DNA of 41,986 bases, taken from positions 1-41,986 of the forward strand of contig WHTP01000041.1 of NCBI GenBank assembly GCA_009377695.1, read 5' to 3'. Shown here in pieces: positions 40,451 through 41,986 of the stretch (position 1 is the first letter of the stretch; each line of letters starts with the position of its first letter). Both the position numbers and the translations under genes were made by a program. This stretch comes from Hyphomicrobiales bacterium (GTDB taxonomy: Bacteria > Pseudomonadota > Alphaproteobacteria > Rhizobiales > Xanthobacteraceae). The notes under the pieces are model-generated. The model made no database searches. It was not told where the DNA came from and saw only the letters and a list, made by a program, of their open reading frames with translations.

Positions 40451-41986
40451 ATGCAGTTGCAGACTGGACGTACTCGCAGGACGATTCGCGCGCTTGCCAG
40501 GGCTTCGGCGGCGGGGGCGATCAGCCTTGCACTGCTCGCGCCGGCCACGGCGCAGTTTTGGAATCCGTTCAATTTTGGCGGTCCGCCGCGCCAGCGCACG
40601 CAACCGCAGCAACACTACAACCCATTCGGCGGCTTCTTCGGCTCCAGGCCGGAGCAACAACGGCGAGCGAGACCCGCGCCGCGGCAGAGGGCCGCAGACT
40701 ACTCGCAGGCGCCGCCGCCGGCGCGCCGATCGCCGGAATCGGTCGCGGCGATCACGTCGCCGATCCTGGTGCTGGGCGATGCGATGGCGGATTGGCTCGC
40801 ATATGGGCTCGAAGACGCGTTCTCCGAGAAGCCGGAATTCGGCGTCGTGCGCAAGCATCGCACCTGGTCCGGACTTATCCGCTACGATGCGCGGCGTGAC
40901 GTCGAGTGGCCGCAGATCGTGCGCGAGGCGATCGCGGCGGACAAACCGAAATTCATCGTGATGATGGTTGGCTTCCACGACCGGCAGGCCATCCGCGAAC
41001 GCCGGCCATCCACGACGCCGAGCCGCGGCCCGACGCAAACGCCGGCGCAGGACGATTCCGAGGATCCGGATTCGCCGGAGAGCCGGGCGCGCGCCAGCGC
41101 CGATGCGCAGAACGCGGAAATGGAGCGCGCCAAGCAGCAGGGATCATCCGGAACGCCCGAGCAGAAGCGCGCGGCGGCGCCTTCCGGTCCGATGGAGTTC
41201 CAGAGCGATGCCTGGCAGGCGGCGTATGTGCAACGCATTGATGCGACAATCGCCGCGCTCAAGAGCGCCAACGTGCCGGTGATCTGGGTTGGCTTGCCGC
41301 CGCAGCGAAACACGCGCCAGTCGGCCGACGCGGTCTACCTCAACGAACTCTACCGCACCCGCGCCGAGCGCGCGGGCATTGTCTACGTCGACATCTGGGA
41401 CGGCTTCGTCGACGAGGCCAGCCGCTATGTGCTGCAGGGGCCGGACTTTGAAGGCCAGATCCGCCGCCTGCGTTCAGGTGACGGCGTCTACTTCACGCGC
41501 GCCGGCGCACGCAAGCTCGCCCACTATGTCGAGCGCGAAATCCTGCGCAGCCTGGTTGCGCAGCAGACGCCGGTGGCGCTGCCCGCGCCAGAGCCGGCGC
41601 TGCTGCAGTCGGGTCGGTCCGGCAGCAGGCGTCCGCTCGCAGGACCTGTGATCCCGCTGACAGTATCGATCGGCGGCAACGAATTGCTTGGCGGCGGCCC
41701 GACACGCCAGTCCGGAAATGATCCGCTTGCGACTCGCGTGTTGGTGCGCGGCGAGCCCGTCACCGCGCCGGCCGGCCGCGCCGATAATTTCGCCTGGCCG
41801 CGCAGCGACGTCGCGACGATCAGCGAAGGCGAGCCCGAAGAGGTGCAGGCGACGCCTCAACAGGCGACGCCTCCATCGGCAGCAAAGCCTGCGCCGCAGG
41901 CCGTACCGCAACGACCGGCGCCGCAAGCTCCATCCGCGACCGCCGCACCGCGTCCCAAGGTCCAACAGCAGCCCAACGGTGAGGCC
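40451..41986 (+). CDS. DUF459 SGNH/GDSL-like periplasmic protein, 3' end outside window
   Basis: The frame is open for 512 codons from ATG 40451 to the right edge. A signal peptide covers about residues 1-36 (ALARASAAGAISLALLAPAT, cut near AQFW), then a Pro/Gln/Arg-rich linker to about residue 95. The DUF459 domain follows: ILVLGDAMADWLAYGLEDAF, FIVMMVGFHDRQ, VPVIWVGLPPQRN, YVDIWDGFVDEASRYVLQG and DGVYFTRAGARKLAHYVERE. The tail is a long Pro/Ala/Gln-rich region. SGNH hydrolases act on esters of sugars or cell-wall polymers, but here block I reads GDA rather than GDS and the last block has Tyr where the catalytic His is usual, so activity is doubtful. The neighbouring lytic transglycosylase fits a cell-wall or envelope role. 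Confidence 0.87.
   Translation, partial: MQLQTGRTRRTIRALARASAAGAISLALLAPATAQFWNPFNFGGPPRQRTQPQQHYNPFGGFFGSRPEQQRRARPAPRQRAADYSQAPPPARRSPESVAAITSPILVLGDAMADWLAYGLEDAFSEKPEFGVVRKHRTWSGLIRYDARRDVEWPQIVREAIAADKPKFIVMMVGFHDRQAIRERRPSTTPSRGPTQTPAQDDSEDPDSPESRARASADAQNAEMERAKQQGSSGTPEQKRAAAPSGPMEFQSDAWQAAYVQRIDATIAALKSANVPVIWVGLPPQRNTRQSADAVYLNELYRTRAERAGIVYVDIWDGFVDEASRYVLQGPDFEGQIRRLRSGDGVYFTRAGARKLAHYVEREILRSLVAQQTPVALPAPEPALLQSGRSGSRRPLAGPVIPLTVSIGGNELLGGGPTRQSGNDPLATRVLVRGEPVTAPAGRADNFAWPRSDVATISEGEPEEVQATPQQATPPSAAKPAPQAVPQRPAPQAPSATAAPRPKVQQQPNGEA

Overview
The window looks like chromosomal DNA of a GC-rich alphaproteobacterium of the order Hyphomicrobiales (Rhizobiales), in or near the Bradyrhizobium/Rhodopseudomonas/Xanthobacteraceae group. 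This is an inference from strong third-position GC, a Blastochloris-type homospermidine synthase, a fused indolepyruvate ferredoxin oxidoreductase, a DUF459 protein, and several palindromic intergenic repeats of a style common in that group. No rRNA, tRNA, CRISPR array, phage module or intact insertion sequence was seen.

Left part (1-7220): a polyamine locus on the minus strand. One unit is leader RNA - PLP decarboxylase 2 - GNAT acetyltransferase - homospermidine synthase. A second unit is leader RNA - PLP decarboxylase 1 - DUF1186/UPF0149 protein, which runs off the left edge. The two decarboxylases are paralogues, and each has a long, structured, covarying 5' leader that I assign to the alphaproteobacterial speF motif. 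A lone PAS-domain gene lies between the units on the plus strand. The enzymes would decarboxylate ornithine (or lysine) to a diamine and build homospermidine. The twin leaders suggest shared RNA-level control, while a perfect palindrome over the -10 region of only one promoter suggests an extra, unit-specific control.

Middle part (7220-23100): a small membrane protein; a frameshifted DapA-like gene; an M3 peptidase; a gamma-glutamyltransferase; a DUF1007-NicO metal transport pair; a cobalt-type nitrile hydratase operon (alpha, beta, accessory) convergent with NicO; an SDR; a minus-strand run of two DHA2-type MFS transporters (one frameshifted) and two YeeE/YedE half-transporters; a C-terminally truncated phenylacetate-CoA-ligase-like gene; and a small c-type cytochrome.

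Right part (23100-41986): the fused indolepyruvate ferredoxin oxidoreductase; a decayed gene invaded by palindromic repeats; an MBL-fold hydrolase; a 5'-nucleotidase-family phosphoesterase; ferrochelatase; a periplasmic kelch protein; an SPFH-NfeD pair; and an envelope/polysaccharide group: KpsF/KdsD isomerase, beta-barrel outer membrane protein, GalU, MltB-type lytic transglycosylase, and a DUF459 SGNH-like protein cut by the right edge. Intergenic spaces carry at least four kinds of palindromic repeats. Three of them abut or cut genes. Two frameshifts (about 7752-7755 and 18431-18440) are either recent pseudogenes or sequencing errors.
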